Shown here in pieces: positions 24,843-35,600 of a stretch of 64,000 nucleotides of DNA. Source of the stretch: Megachile rotundata (taxonomy: Eukaryota > Arthropoda > Insecta > Hymenoptera > Megachilidae); NCBI RefSeq assembly GCF_050947335.1, contig NW_027474118.1:1-64000 (forward strand), given 5' to 3'. The notes below the pieces were generated by a model that did no database searches, had not been told where the DNA came from, and was given only the letters and a program-made list of their open reading frames with translations. Position 1 is the stretch's first letter. Each line of letters opens with the position of its first letter. The translations under genes and the position numbers were made by a program.

Positions 24843-26554
24843 TGGGTATCCCGATGGTAGTCGCTGGCGATGTGCGCTTCTGGTGCTTCGGGCTGTCGGC
24901 TACTCCGCGTGGCCAACCCTTCCGTTCTGGCCGCCCTGGCGTTCTTCGTGGCTAGAAGGGTGGTCACGATGTCGGCCTTGTCCATGAGGTCCTCCACGTC
25001 CCTGATTCCGGTTCTCGCTACATAGAGCCGCAGATCTTCCGTCATGTTGCTGTGGATGATGTCCAGCTCCTCTTCGTGGGTATACCCTCCACGTCGGCGC
25101 ATCAGGGTGGTAATTGCCGTAATGTAAGAGCGGAGGGGTTCGTCCGGTGCCTGTCGCCGGTTGGCGATCTGTAGATCCAAGCGGGTCCTTTCGGTGGCCG
25201 GTAGGAAGTAGCCTCGCAGTCGGTGTCGGAGCTCGTCCCACGTTTTGACTGTGCGGGACACGTTGCGGTACCAGAGTTGCGCCTCCCCTCGCAAGAGCTC
25301 GGGGAATCCTCTTAACATCTGGTCGCCGGTCAGCTGGTGAGATTCCTGCAGCTCTTCTAGCCGTTCCAGAAACGCTTGCGCGTCTCGCCCGTCGAACTGG
25401 CAATTCCATCTCCGTACCATTTCCATGAATCTGATGGGATCCAGGGCTAGTGGCACGGAGTGGGCAGGCGTAGGTGGAGTCGCCTGATTTGACGCTGTAG
25501 CTTGTTGCCCCGTTGGTGTTGGGTTTCCTGGCGTCGTCGAAGGCGCGGGCGGCGTAGCTTCTTCCGGACGGCGTGGGGTGGACGTGTTCCCTACCCCGGT
25601 CTGGGTGGCCTGGACGTTTTGTGGCCACATCTGGGCGATCTCGGCGTGGAACTCCTCGTAGTCGCGGGTCCGGTCCGCTTCTTCTTTGTACCCTGGCTCG
25701 TCGGCTGGTTTGTCCGGGAACTCTGCCGGGTGATTCCGCACGTAGTCTGCCAGCCGTTGTCGCAGCTGAACCCAGGTGCCGTCCGTGGGGAGTTGGAGTC
25801 TCTCCAACTCTCGGAGAACCTCCGGTTTTCGTAGCCGGTAAACCCATGCTATGCCAGCCATTCTCTTCTTCGGTAGCGGTGCTTTCTTACGATGTGACTC
25901 CTTCGGCGGTCGCTGAGTAAAAGCTTCTCTTCGGGCGTGGAGTCCTGCCCTTATATCTTCCAACCTGTCGTCGCTAGTTGGCGTTGCCTCCGCGGAACGT
26001 CTGGGACGGGCGGGTGGGGGCCAAGTAAACTTCCTCGTTCGCTCTGGCCCTTGACTGGTGTCGGTGTCTTCTGGTCGGCCTGGTTCGGTTCGGGGTGGCC
26101 ATAGAAATGACCGTTGGCTGGAGTTGTCCCCTCTCGTTCCGTCAGGCGGAGGATTGGCAGGTGGAGTTGCTCCTGGTTGATCCGGTGCGCTGGATGGCGG
26201 GCGTAGCGCCTCGCCCAGGCGAGTCTCCTGGTCCCTGGTGATGGCGGGTCCGGTCGGTGTAGAGTTGGCGCGAGGGCCAAACACTCCTCCACTCTCCGAC
26301 CAAACAAGATGGTGTGTCTGGCCGGATCGCGGGTTCGAACCACCGCTTGCTGGACTGGTGTGGCGTGGCGACTCCGCTGTGTCTAGCGAGCCGCGTGGCT
26401 CCCGAGGAATTGGAGTTCCTGGTCGCCGCCCTGTCGAACCTCGCGGAGTGTCGAGTGTCTCTCTCCTGGGTCGGTGTTCCATCTCGGTCTTGCTCGGGTT
26501 GATTCCGTTGGCTTGATCTTCACTCTTCGGTAGCTTATCCTCTTCTGTTTCCAT
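24680..26554 (-). CDS. gag: Gag polyprotein (capsid and nucleocapsid)
   Basis: A 624-residue Gag, taking the first ATG (26554, METEEDKLPK); the frame is open upstream to a TTG at 26701 but that stretch lies in the leader inverted repeat. Residues 1-230 are Pro/Arg/Ser-rich and probably disordered. About 244-273 resembles a SAP motif (LRELERLQLPTDGTWVQL), seen in some insect Gag proteins. About 371-531 is a capsid-like retrotransposon Gag domain (FLERLEEL, RGEAQLWYRN, TWDELRHRLRGYF). Two zinc knuckles follow. The first is a regular CX2CX4HX4C (CWRCGQRGHNRLQC, about 572-585). The second (CARCGKEGTLSRDC, about 593-606) has Thr where His is expected. Gag would assemble the particle and bind genomic RNA. 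Its 3' end overlaps pol, and the frameshift signal sits about 35 nt before its stop. Confidence 0.93.
   Translation of the reverse strand: METEEDKLPKSEDQANGINPSKTEMEHRPRRETLDTPRGSTGRRPGTPIPREPRGSLDTAESPRHTSPASGGSNPRSGQTHHLVWSESGGVFGPRANSTPTGPAITRDQETRLGEALRPPSSAPDQPGATPPANPPPDGTRGDNSSQRSFLWPPRTEPGRPEDTDTSQGPERTRKFTWPPPARPRRSAEATPTSDDRLEDIRAGLHARREAFTQRPPKESHRKKAPLPKKRMAGIAWVYRLRKPEVLRELERLQLPTDGTWVQLRQRLADYVRNHPAEFPDKPADEPGYKEEADRTRDYEEFHAEIAQMWPQNVQATQTGVGNTSTPRRPEEATPPAPSTTPGNPTPTGQQATASNQATPPTPAHSVPLALDPIRFMEMVRRWNCQFDGRDAQAFLERLEELQESHQLTGDQMLRGFPELLRGEAQLWYRNVSRTVKTWDELRHRLRGYFLPATERTRLDLQIANRRQAPDEPLRSYITAITTLMRRRGGYTHEEELDIIHSNMTEDLRLYVARTGIRDVEDLMDKADIVTTLLATKNARAARTEGLATRSSRQPEAPEAHIASDYHRDTHCWRCGQRGHNRLQCQNRYIIFCARCGKEGTLSRDCPCNKPGNSKRAGGTRPQR
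24689..24722 (-). promoter_or_regulatory. -1 ribosomal frameshift signal at the gag-pol junction
   Basis: In the gag frame the heptamer G GGA AAC (24722-24716) fits the X XXY YYZ slippery rule. A 7-nt spacer, TCCAAAA (24715-24709), is followed by a perfect 8-bp all-GC stem, GGGCCGGG/CCCGGCCC, with a GGAA loop (24708-24689). Pol is in exactly the -1 frame relative to gag and open across this point, so slippage would give Gag-Pol with pol starting LQKGRG. Heptamer, spacer length and stem all match well-studied retroviral signals. Confidence 0.93.
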
Positions 26555-26611
26555 CCTCGTTCTCGCACGCGTACTTAAACCTAATTTCCACCGCCGCTGG
26601 GGGTGTCCCAC

Positions 26612-26842
26612 TTGGACGCCGACCGATTGGACGCGTCCCGATTGGACGGTCCCGATTCGACGCGTTCCAATTCGAAGCGGTGCCGATTGGACGCGTCCCA
26701 ATTCGAAGCTGTTAAATTTGGTTAGGTTATGTTCTATAAGCTCTGCTTAGAATTGGAACGCGTCCAATCGGCACCGCTTCGAATTGGAACGCGTCGATTC
26801 GGGACCGTCCAATGGGGACGCGTCCAATCGGTCGGCGTCCAA
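26612..26842. repeat. 92-bp inverted repeat in the leader (large hairpin)
   Basis: Left arm 26612-26703 and right arm 26751-26842 are inverted copies with only three mismatches in 92 positions, separated by 47 bp. The arms themselves contain repeated short units, GATTGGACGCGTCC and variants. In the element RNA this would fold into a very long stem just before gag. The outer ends (TTGGACG...CGTCCAA) have no evident flanking duplication. Confidence 0.95.
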
Positions 26843-26886
26843 ATGAGCATCACTCCCGCCGCTAGTGTCGCGGTCCCCTTCCAGAG

Positions 26887-26904
26887 GTCCCTGTTCGGGC
26901 GCCA
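26887..26904 (-). other. Primer binding site for tRNA-Lys
   Basis: The element strand reads TGGCGCCCGAACAGGGAC immediately after the 5' LTR with no spacer. These 18 nt are complementary to the 3' end of tRNA-Lys (ending GTCCCTGTTCGGGCGCCA), the same primer sequence as the Lys3 primer of lentiviruses. The perfect 18-nt match supports an intact minus-strand priming site. Confidence 0.96.
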
Positions 26905-28363
26905 TGTAACGTAGCCGTTTCCTCCACCCGCGTTGCTAGGCAGCGCGGTGGAGTACGCGGCTCACGGGCCCCCTTGTGCCGGACGCTTCAGCGCGCCAGG
27001 GTTGACGCGAGGGGGCCGATCGCGGAAGGAAGGGGACTGGTCGCGGGTTGAGAAAGAACACGGTGTTTCGCTCTTAACTATGCCTATTTATTATCCTATA
27101 TATTCCCCGACGAGCTGGGGCCCTGGTCCGCCGGTGGCGTCGCGGGCGGCGGAGTTGCCGGTGGAGGCGCCGTTGCCTCCGCAGTCTTCGGTTTCTACAA
27201 TTATAATCGGTTCGTGTTAGTCGGTCGGTGTTACAGAATAGCGGCGGCGGCGGCGCGGTTCTTACAGGCTAACGCAATATAATATAATCTTACATGCTAC
27301 GCTTGTACAATAGAGTCTTACCTACTATCCTTACATACTACGCTATCCCTATTCTTACACTCTATCTTACAAACTATACTCGGCGGCGCTCGCGGTCCGG
27401 TCGGTCGGTCGGTCGGTCGAGGGGAACGCCTCGCGGAGTACGGGTCGGTTGCGGCACGCGTTCGCGGGTCGGTCGGAGGAACTTCTCGCGGCGTTCGCGG
27501 TTCGGACGGAGAGAACAGCGCGCGGAGTTCGCGGTACGGCTTCGCGGGTTTCGCGGTCCTTATATCTACGGTTCGGCGCGATTGAGAGGAGGAAGGAGGG
27601 AGAGTAAAGTACACGGGGTAAGTGGCCAGTTCTGGCCTTGCCTTTCTCTTATTAAGACCGAGAGTGTTCCTGTTACTGGCTCTTGCCTCCACGGTCTGGC
27701 AGGCGTCACGCTGTGGGTTACCCTCCAACGTAACGACTACCCCCGGCTTGCCTTCCTCGAGGGCTATCCACGAGGCCGGACAAGGCGGTTGACCGTTGGC
27801 GCGGCCAGCCTCGGCGCGTGGGCAACCCTCCACGCCGATGCAGGCCTCCAGTCCTCTCGGCCCGAGGCTACCATCGGACCAGGAAGACCTTACTGCCGGG
27901 GAGGACCTCTGAGAGCGTCCCTGGAGTTGGCTCTACCCTCCACGATCTGGCAGGCGTCACGCTGTGGGCTATCTCCCCAACGTAACGACTACCCACGGCT
28001 TACCTTCCCCGAGGGCTACCCACGGGGTCGGACAAGTCGGTTGACCGTTGGCGCGGCCAGTCTCGGCGCACGGGTTACCCTCCACGCCGATACTGGCCTC
28101 CAGTCCTCCCAGTCCGGGGCTATCGTCGGACCAGGAAGACCTTATTGCCTTGGAGAGGATCTCCGAAGAGATCCTTTCGGGGCCGAAGCCCCGGGCCAAC
28201 TCGATCGATCACGCGATCGATCGCTATCTAAGTAGTATCGGGTCGCGGTGGGTGGTCTCGGTGGGGGGTCCCCACCTCGCGGTGCGCGGCTGACGGTGCG
28301 CGGTTGACGGAGCGCGGCTGACGGAGCGCGGCTGACGGAACGGCTCGTGACGTATTCGTAACA
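26905..28363 (-). repeat. 5' LTR (right copy), contains the element promoter
   Basis: Long terminal repeat of 1,459 bp, about 99.7% identical to the left copy. The element-sense strand starts TGTTACGAATACG and ends CGGCTACGTTACA. It lies next to the primer binding site, so it is the upstream LTR that should drive transcription towards lower coordinates. It includes (GGTC)5 at 27399-27418, the internal duplication starting near 27689 and 27940, the hairpin cluster at 28156-28276 and the 14-bp tandem units at 28285-28340. Confidence 0.97.
27558..27566 (-). promoter_or_regulatory. Candidate TATA box in the 5' LTR
   Basis: The element strand reads GATATAAGG in an otherwise GC-rich stretch, about 800 nt from the U3 end and upstream of the AATAAA at 27087-27092. 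A start site near 27530 would be expected if it is used. Other AT-rich stretches near 27100 and 27275 are alternatives. Confidence 0.35.
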
Positions 28364-28367
28364 ATCT
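28364..28367. repeat. Target-site duplication, right copy (ATCT)
   Basis: ATCT directly follows the LTR terminus GTAACA and matches 19064-19067. The monomer then continues in phase with AACTCATATTATTAG. Confidence 0.93.
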
Positions 28368-29600
28368 AACTCATATTATTAGACATATTATGCTTATATG
28401 ATCGATTGAACGACAATTTCTAAACCTGTTACTTTCATTATTATCAATCTAACTCATATTATTAGCCATATTAAGCTTATATGATCGATAGAACGACAAT
28501 TACTATACTTATTACTCTTAGTATTATCAATCTAACTCATATTATTAGCCATATTATGCTTATATTATCGATAGAACGACAATTACTATACTTGTTACTC
28601 TTATTATTATCAATCTAACTCATATTATTAACCATATTATGCTTATATTATCGATAGAACGACAATTACTATACTTGTTACTCTTATTATTATCAATCTA
28701 ACCCATATTATTAGCCATATTATGCTTATATGATCGATAGAGCGACAATTACTATACTTATTACTCTTATTATTATCAATCTAACTCATATTATTAGCCA
28801 TATTATGCTTATATGATCGATAGAACGACAATTACTATACTTGTTACTCTTATTATTATCAATCTAACTCATATTATTGGCCATATTATGTGGATATGAT
28901 CGATAGGACGACAATTACTATACTTGTTACTCTTATTATTATCAATCTAACCCATATTATTAGCCATATTATGCTTATATGATCGATAGAGCGACAATTA
29001 CTATACTTATTACTCTTATTATTACCAATCTAACTCATATTATTAGCCATATTATGCTTATATTATCGATAGAACGACAATTACTATACTTGTTACTCTT
29101 ATTATTATCAATCTAACTCATATTATTAGCCATATTATGCTTATATTATCGATAGAACGACAATTACTATACTTGTTACTCTTATTATTATCAATCTAAC
29201 TCATATTATTAACCATATTATGCTTATATTATCGGTAGAACGACAATTACTATACTTGTTACTCTTATTATTATCAATCTAACTCATATTATTGGCCATA
29301 TTATGTGGATATGATCGATAGAACGACAATTACTAAACTTATTACTCTTATTATTATCAATCTAACTCATATTATTAGCCATATTATGCTTATATGATCG
29401 ATAGAACGACAATTACTATACTTGTTACTCTTATTATTATCAATCTAACTCATATTATTGGCCATATTATGTGGATATGATCGATAGGACGACAATTACT
29501 ATACCCATTACTCTTATTATTATCAATCTAACTCATATTATTAGCCATATTATGCTTATATGATCGATTGAACGAAGATTACTGTACTTATTATTCTTAT

Positions 29601-32600
29601 TATTACCAATCTAACTCATATTATTAGCCATATTATGCTTATATTATCGATAGAACGACAATTACTATACTTGTTACTCTTATTATTATCAATCTAACTC
29701 ATATTATTAGATATATTATGCTTATATGATCGATTGAACGACAATTTCTAAACCTGTTACTTTCATTATTATCAATCTAACTCATATTATTAGCCATATT
29801 AAGCTTATATGATCGATAGAACGACAATTACTATACTTATTACTCTTAGTATTATCAATCTAACTCATATTATTAGCCATATTATGCTTATATTATCGAT
29901 AGAACGACAATTACTATACTTGTTACTCTTATTATTATCAATCTAACTCATATTATTAACCATATTATGCTTATATTATCGATAGAACGACAATTACTAT
30001 ACTTGTTACTCTTATTATTATCAATCTAACCCATATTATTAGCCATATTATGCTTATATGATCGATAGAGCGACAATTACTATACTTATTACTCTTATTA
30101 TTATCAATCTAACTCATATTATTAGCCATATTATGCTTATATGATCGATAGAACGACAATTACTATACATGTTACCCTTATTATTATCAATCTAACTCAT
30201 ATTATTGGCCATATTATGTGGATATGATCGATAGGACGACAATTACTATACTTGTTACTCTTATTATTATCAATCTAACCCATATTATTAGCCATATTAT
30301 GCTTATATGATCGATAGAGCGACAATTACTATACTTATTACTCTTATTATTACCAATCTAACTCATATTATTAGCCATATTATGCTTATATTATCGATAG
30401 AACGACAATTACTATACTTGTTACTCTTATTATTATCAATCTAACTCATATTATTGGCCATATTATGTGGATATGATCGATAGGACGACAATTACTATAC
30501 CCATTACTCTTATTATTATCAATCTAACTCATATTATTAACCATATTATGCAGATATGATCGATAGAACGACAATTACTATACTTATTACTCTTAGTATT
30601 ATCAATCTAACTCATATTATTAGCCATATTATGCTTATATTATCGATAGAACGACAATTACTATACTTGTTACTCCTATTATTATCAATCTAACTCATAT
30701 TATTAACCATATTATGCTTATATTATCGGTAGAACGACAATTACTATACTTGTTACTCTTATTATTATCAATCTAACTCATATTATTGGCCATATTATGT
30801 GGATATGATCGATAGGACGACAATTACTATACCCATTACTCTTATTATTATCAATCTAACTCATATTATTAGCCATATTAAGCTTATATGATCGATAGAA
30901 CGACAATTACTATACTTATTACTCTTATTATTATCAATCTAACTCATATTATTAGCCATATTATGCTTATATGATCGATAGAACGACAATTGCTATACTT
31001 GTTACTCTTATTATTATCAATCTATCTCATATTATTAGCCGGATTATGCTTATATGATCGATAGAATGACAATTACTATACTTATTCCTCTTACTATTAC
31101 CAATCTAACTCATATAATTAGCCATATTATGCTTATATGATCGACTGAACGAAGATTGCTGTACTTATTACTCTTAATATTACCAATCTAACTCATATTA
31201 TTAGCCATATTATGCTTATATTATCGGTAGAACGACAATCACTATACTTGTTACTCTTATTATTATCAATCTAACTCATATTATTGGCCATATTATGTGG
31301 ATATGATCGATAGGACGACAATTACTATACCCATTACTCTTATTATTATCAATCTAACTCATATTATTAGCCATATTATGCTTATATGATCGATTGAACG
31401 AAGATTACTGTACTTATTATTCTTATTATTACCAATCTAACTCATATTATTAGCCATATTATGCTTATATTATCGATAGAACGACAATTACTATACTTGT
31501 TACTCTTATTATTATCAATCTAACTCATATTATTAGACATATTATGCTTATATGATCGATTGAACGACAATTTCTAAACATGTTACTTTCATTATTATCA
31601 ATCTAACTCATATTATTAGCCATATTATGCTTATATGATCGATAGAATGACAATTACTATACTTATTACTCTTACTTTTATCAATCTAACTCATATTATT
31701 AGCCATATTATGCTTATATGATCGATTAAACGACAATTACTATACTTGTTACTCTTATTATTATCAATCTAACTCATATTACTGGCCATATTATGTGGAT
31801 ATGACCGATAGGACGACAATTACTATACCCATTACTCTTATTATTATCAATCTAACTCATATTATTAGCCATAATAAGCTTATATGATCGATAGAACGAC
31901 AATTACTATACTTATTACTCTTATTATTATCAGTCTAACTCAAATTATTGGCCATATTATGCTTATATTATCGATAGAACGACAATTACTATACTTGTTA
32001 CTCTTATTATTATCAATCTAACTCATATTATTGGCCATATTATGTGGATATGATCGATAGGACGACAATTACTATACCCATTACTCTTATTATTATCAAT
32101 CTAACTCATATTATTAACCATATTATGCAGATATGATCGATAGGACGACAATTACTATACCCATTACTCTTATTATTATCAATCTAACTCATATTATTAG
32201 CCATATTATGCTTATATTATCGATAGAACGACAATTACTATACTTGTTACTCTTATTATTATCAATCTAACTCATATTATTAACCATATTATGCTTATAT
32301 TATCGGTAGAACGACAATTACTATACTTGTTACTCTTATTATTATCAATCTAACTCATATTATTGGCCATATTATGTGGATATGATCGATAGGACGACAA
32401 TTACTATACCCATTACTCTTATTATTATCAATCTAACTCATATTATTAGCCATATTAAGCTTATATGATCGATAGAACGACAATTACTATACTTATTACT
32501 CTTATTATTATCAATCTAACTCATATTATTAGCCATATTATGCTTATATGATCGATAGAACGACAATTGCTATACTTGTTACTCTTATTATTATCAATCT

Positions 32601-35600
32601 ATCTCATATTATTAGCCGGATTATGCTTATATGATCGATAGAATGACAATTACTATACTTATTCCTCTTACTATTACCAATCTAACTCATATAATTAGCC
32701 ATATTATGCTTATATGATCGAATTGAACGAAGATTACTGTACTTATTACTCTTAATATTACCAATCTAATTCATATTATTAGCCATATTATGCTTATATT
32801 ATCGGTAGAACGACAATCACTATACTTGGTACTCTTATTATTATCAATCTAACTTATATTATTGGCCATATTATGTGGATATGATCGATAGGACGACAAT
32901 TACTATACCCATTACTCTTATTATTATCAATCTAACTCATATTATTAGCCATATTATGCTTATATGATCGATTGAACGAAGATTACTGTACTTATTATTC
33001 TTATTATTACCATCTAACTCATATTATTAGCCATATTATGCTTATATTATCGATAGAACGACAATTACTATACTTGTTACTCTTATTATTATCAATCTAA
33101 CTCATATTATTGGCCATATTATGTGGATATGATCGATAGGACGACAATTACTATACCCATTACTCTTATTATTATCAATCTAACTCATATTATTAACCAT
33201 ATTATGCAGATATGATCGATAGAACGACAATTACTATACTTATTACTCTTAGTATTATCAATCTAACTCATATTATTAGCCATATTATGCTTATATTATC
33301 GATAGAACGACAATTACTATACTTTGTACTCTTATTATTATCAATCTAACTCATATTATTGGCCATATTATGTGGATATGATCGATAGGACGACAATTAC
33401 TATACCCATTACTCTTATTATTATCAATCTAACTCATATTATTAGCCATATTATGCTTATATGATCGATTGAACGAAGATTACTGTACTTATTATTCTTA
33501 TTATTACCAATCTAACTCATATTATTAGCCATATTATGCTTATATTATCGATAGAACGACAATTACTATACTTGTTACTCTTATTATTATCAATCTAACT
33601 CATATTATTAGCCATATTATGCTTATATAATCGATTGAACGACAATTTCTAAACCTGTTACTTTCATTATTATCAATCTAACCCATATTATTAGCCATAC
33701 TATGCTTATATGATCGATAGAGCGACAATTACTATACTTATTACTCTTATTATTACCAATCTAACTCATATTATTAGCCATATTATGCTTATATTATCGA
33801 TAGAACGACAATTACTATACTTGTTACTCTTATTATTATCAATCTAACTCATATTATTGGCCATATTATGTGGATATGATCGATAGGACGACAATTAATA
33901 TACCCATTACTCTTATTATTATCAATCTAACTCATATTATTAGCCATATTATGCTTATATTATCGATAGAACGACAATTACTATACTTGTTACTCTTATG
34001 ATTATCAATCTAACTCATATTATTAACCATATTATGCTTATATTATCGGTAGAACGACAATTACTATACTTGTTACTCTTATTATTATCAATCTAACTCA
34101 TATTATTGGCCATATTATGTGGATATGATCGATAGAACGACAATTACTATACCCATTACTCTTATTATTATCAATCTAACTCATATTATTAGCCATATTA
34201 AGCTTATATGATCGATAGAACGACAATTACTATACTTATTACTCTTATTATTATCAATCTAACTCATATTATTAGCCGTATTATGCTTATATGATCGATA
34301 GAACGACAATTGCTATACTTGTTACTCTTATTATTATCAATCTATCTCATATTATTAGCCGGATTATGCTTATATGATCGATAGAATGACAATTACTATA
34401 CTTATTCCTCTTACTATTACCAATCTAACTCATATAATTAGCCATATTATGCTTATATGATCGATTGAACGAAGATTGCTGTACTTATTACTCTTAATAT
34501 TACCAATCTAACTCATATTATTAGCCATATTATGCTTATATTATCGATAGAACGACAATTACTATACTTGTTACTCTTATTATTATCAATCTAACTCATA
34601 TTATTAGACATATTATGCTTATATGATCGATTGAACGACAATTTCTAAACCTGTTACTTTCATTATTATCAATCTAACTCATATTATTAGCCATATTAAG
34701 CTTATATGATCGATAGAACGACAATTACTATACTTATTACTCTTAGTATTATCAATCTAACTCATATTATTAGCCATATTATGCTTATATTATCGATAGA
34801 ACGACAATTACTATACTTGTTACTCTTATTATTATCAATCTAACTCATATTATTAACCATATTATGCTTATATTATCGATAGAACGACAATTACTATACT
34901 TGTTACTCTTATTATTATCAATCTAACCCATATTATTAGCCATATTATGCTTATATGATCGATAGAGCGACAATTACTATACTTATTACTCTTATTATTA
35001 TCAATCTAACTCATATTATTAGCCATATTATGCTTATATGATCGATAGAACGACAATTACTATACATGTTACCCTTATTATTATCAATCTAACTCATATT
35101 ATTGGCCATATTATGTGGATATGATCGATAGGACGACAATTACTATACTTGTTACTCTTATTATTATCAATCTAACCCATATTATTAGCCATATTATGCT
35201 TATATGATCGATAGAGCGACAATTACTATACTTATTACTCTTATTATTACCAATCTAACTCATATTATTAGCCATATTATGCTTATATTATCGATAGAAC
35301 GACAATTACTATACTTGTTACTCTTATTATTATCAATCTAACTCATATTATTGGCCATATTATGTGGATATGATCGATAGGACGACAATTACTATACCCA
35401 TTACTCTTATTATTATCAATCTAACTCATATTATTAACCATATTATGCAGATATGATCGATAGAACGACAATTACTATACTTATTACTCTTAGTATTATC
35501 AATCTAACTCATATTATTAGCCATATTATGCTTATATTATCGATAGAACGACAATTACTATACTTGTTACTCCTATTATTATCAATCTAACTCATATTAT

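Larger units (their letters stand above)
26555..26904 (-). other. 5' untranslated leader of the retrotransposon
   Basis: 350 nt between the LTR edge and the gag ATG. It holds the primer site at its start and the 92-bp inverted repeat in its middle. Nothing else coding is supported; the frame upstream of the gag ATG begins only with TTG. A packaging or dimerisation signal would be expected here, but none can be named from sequence alone. Confidence 0.8.
19068..28363 (-). mobile_element. Complete Ty3/gypsy LTR retrotransposon
   Basis: A 9,296-bp element on the minus strand with two LTRs of 1,458 and 1,459 bp, TGT...ACA termini, an adjacent tRNA-Lys primer site, gag, pol in the order protease-reverse transcriptase-RNase H-integrase (the Ty3/gypsy order), a polypurine tract and a 4-bp target duplication. 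It is GC-rich, in sharp contrast to the surrounding satellite. LTR differences found by eye are T19152/C26989, a G-run of 3 versus 4 near 19280/27117, T19702/C27540 and C20522/A28360. All main frames are open. A third ORF lies after pol where errantiviruses carry env, but it shows no signal peptide or membrane segment. Family-level naming would need a Repbase or Dfam search. Confidence 0.97.

Noticed and set aside
24900..25847. 315-codon minus-strand frame inside gag in another phase
   Set aside because: It overlaps the well-supported capsid and zinc-knuckle coding of gag and shows only compositional bias.
26555..26701. N-terminal extension of gag from a TTG codon
   Set aside because: The first codon is TTG, not ATG, and the stretch mostly translates the leader inverted repeat. 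The ATG at 26554 is the better start.
26612..26842. Inverted repeat as a nested MITE or foldback transposon
   Set aside because: No flanking target duplication and no unique interior. The arms appear integral to the leader and end near the gag start.
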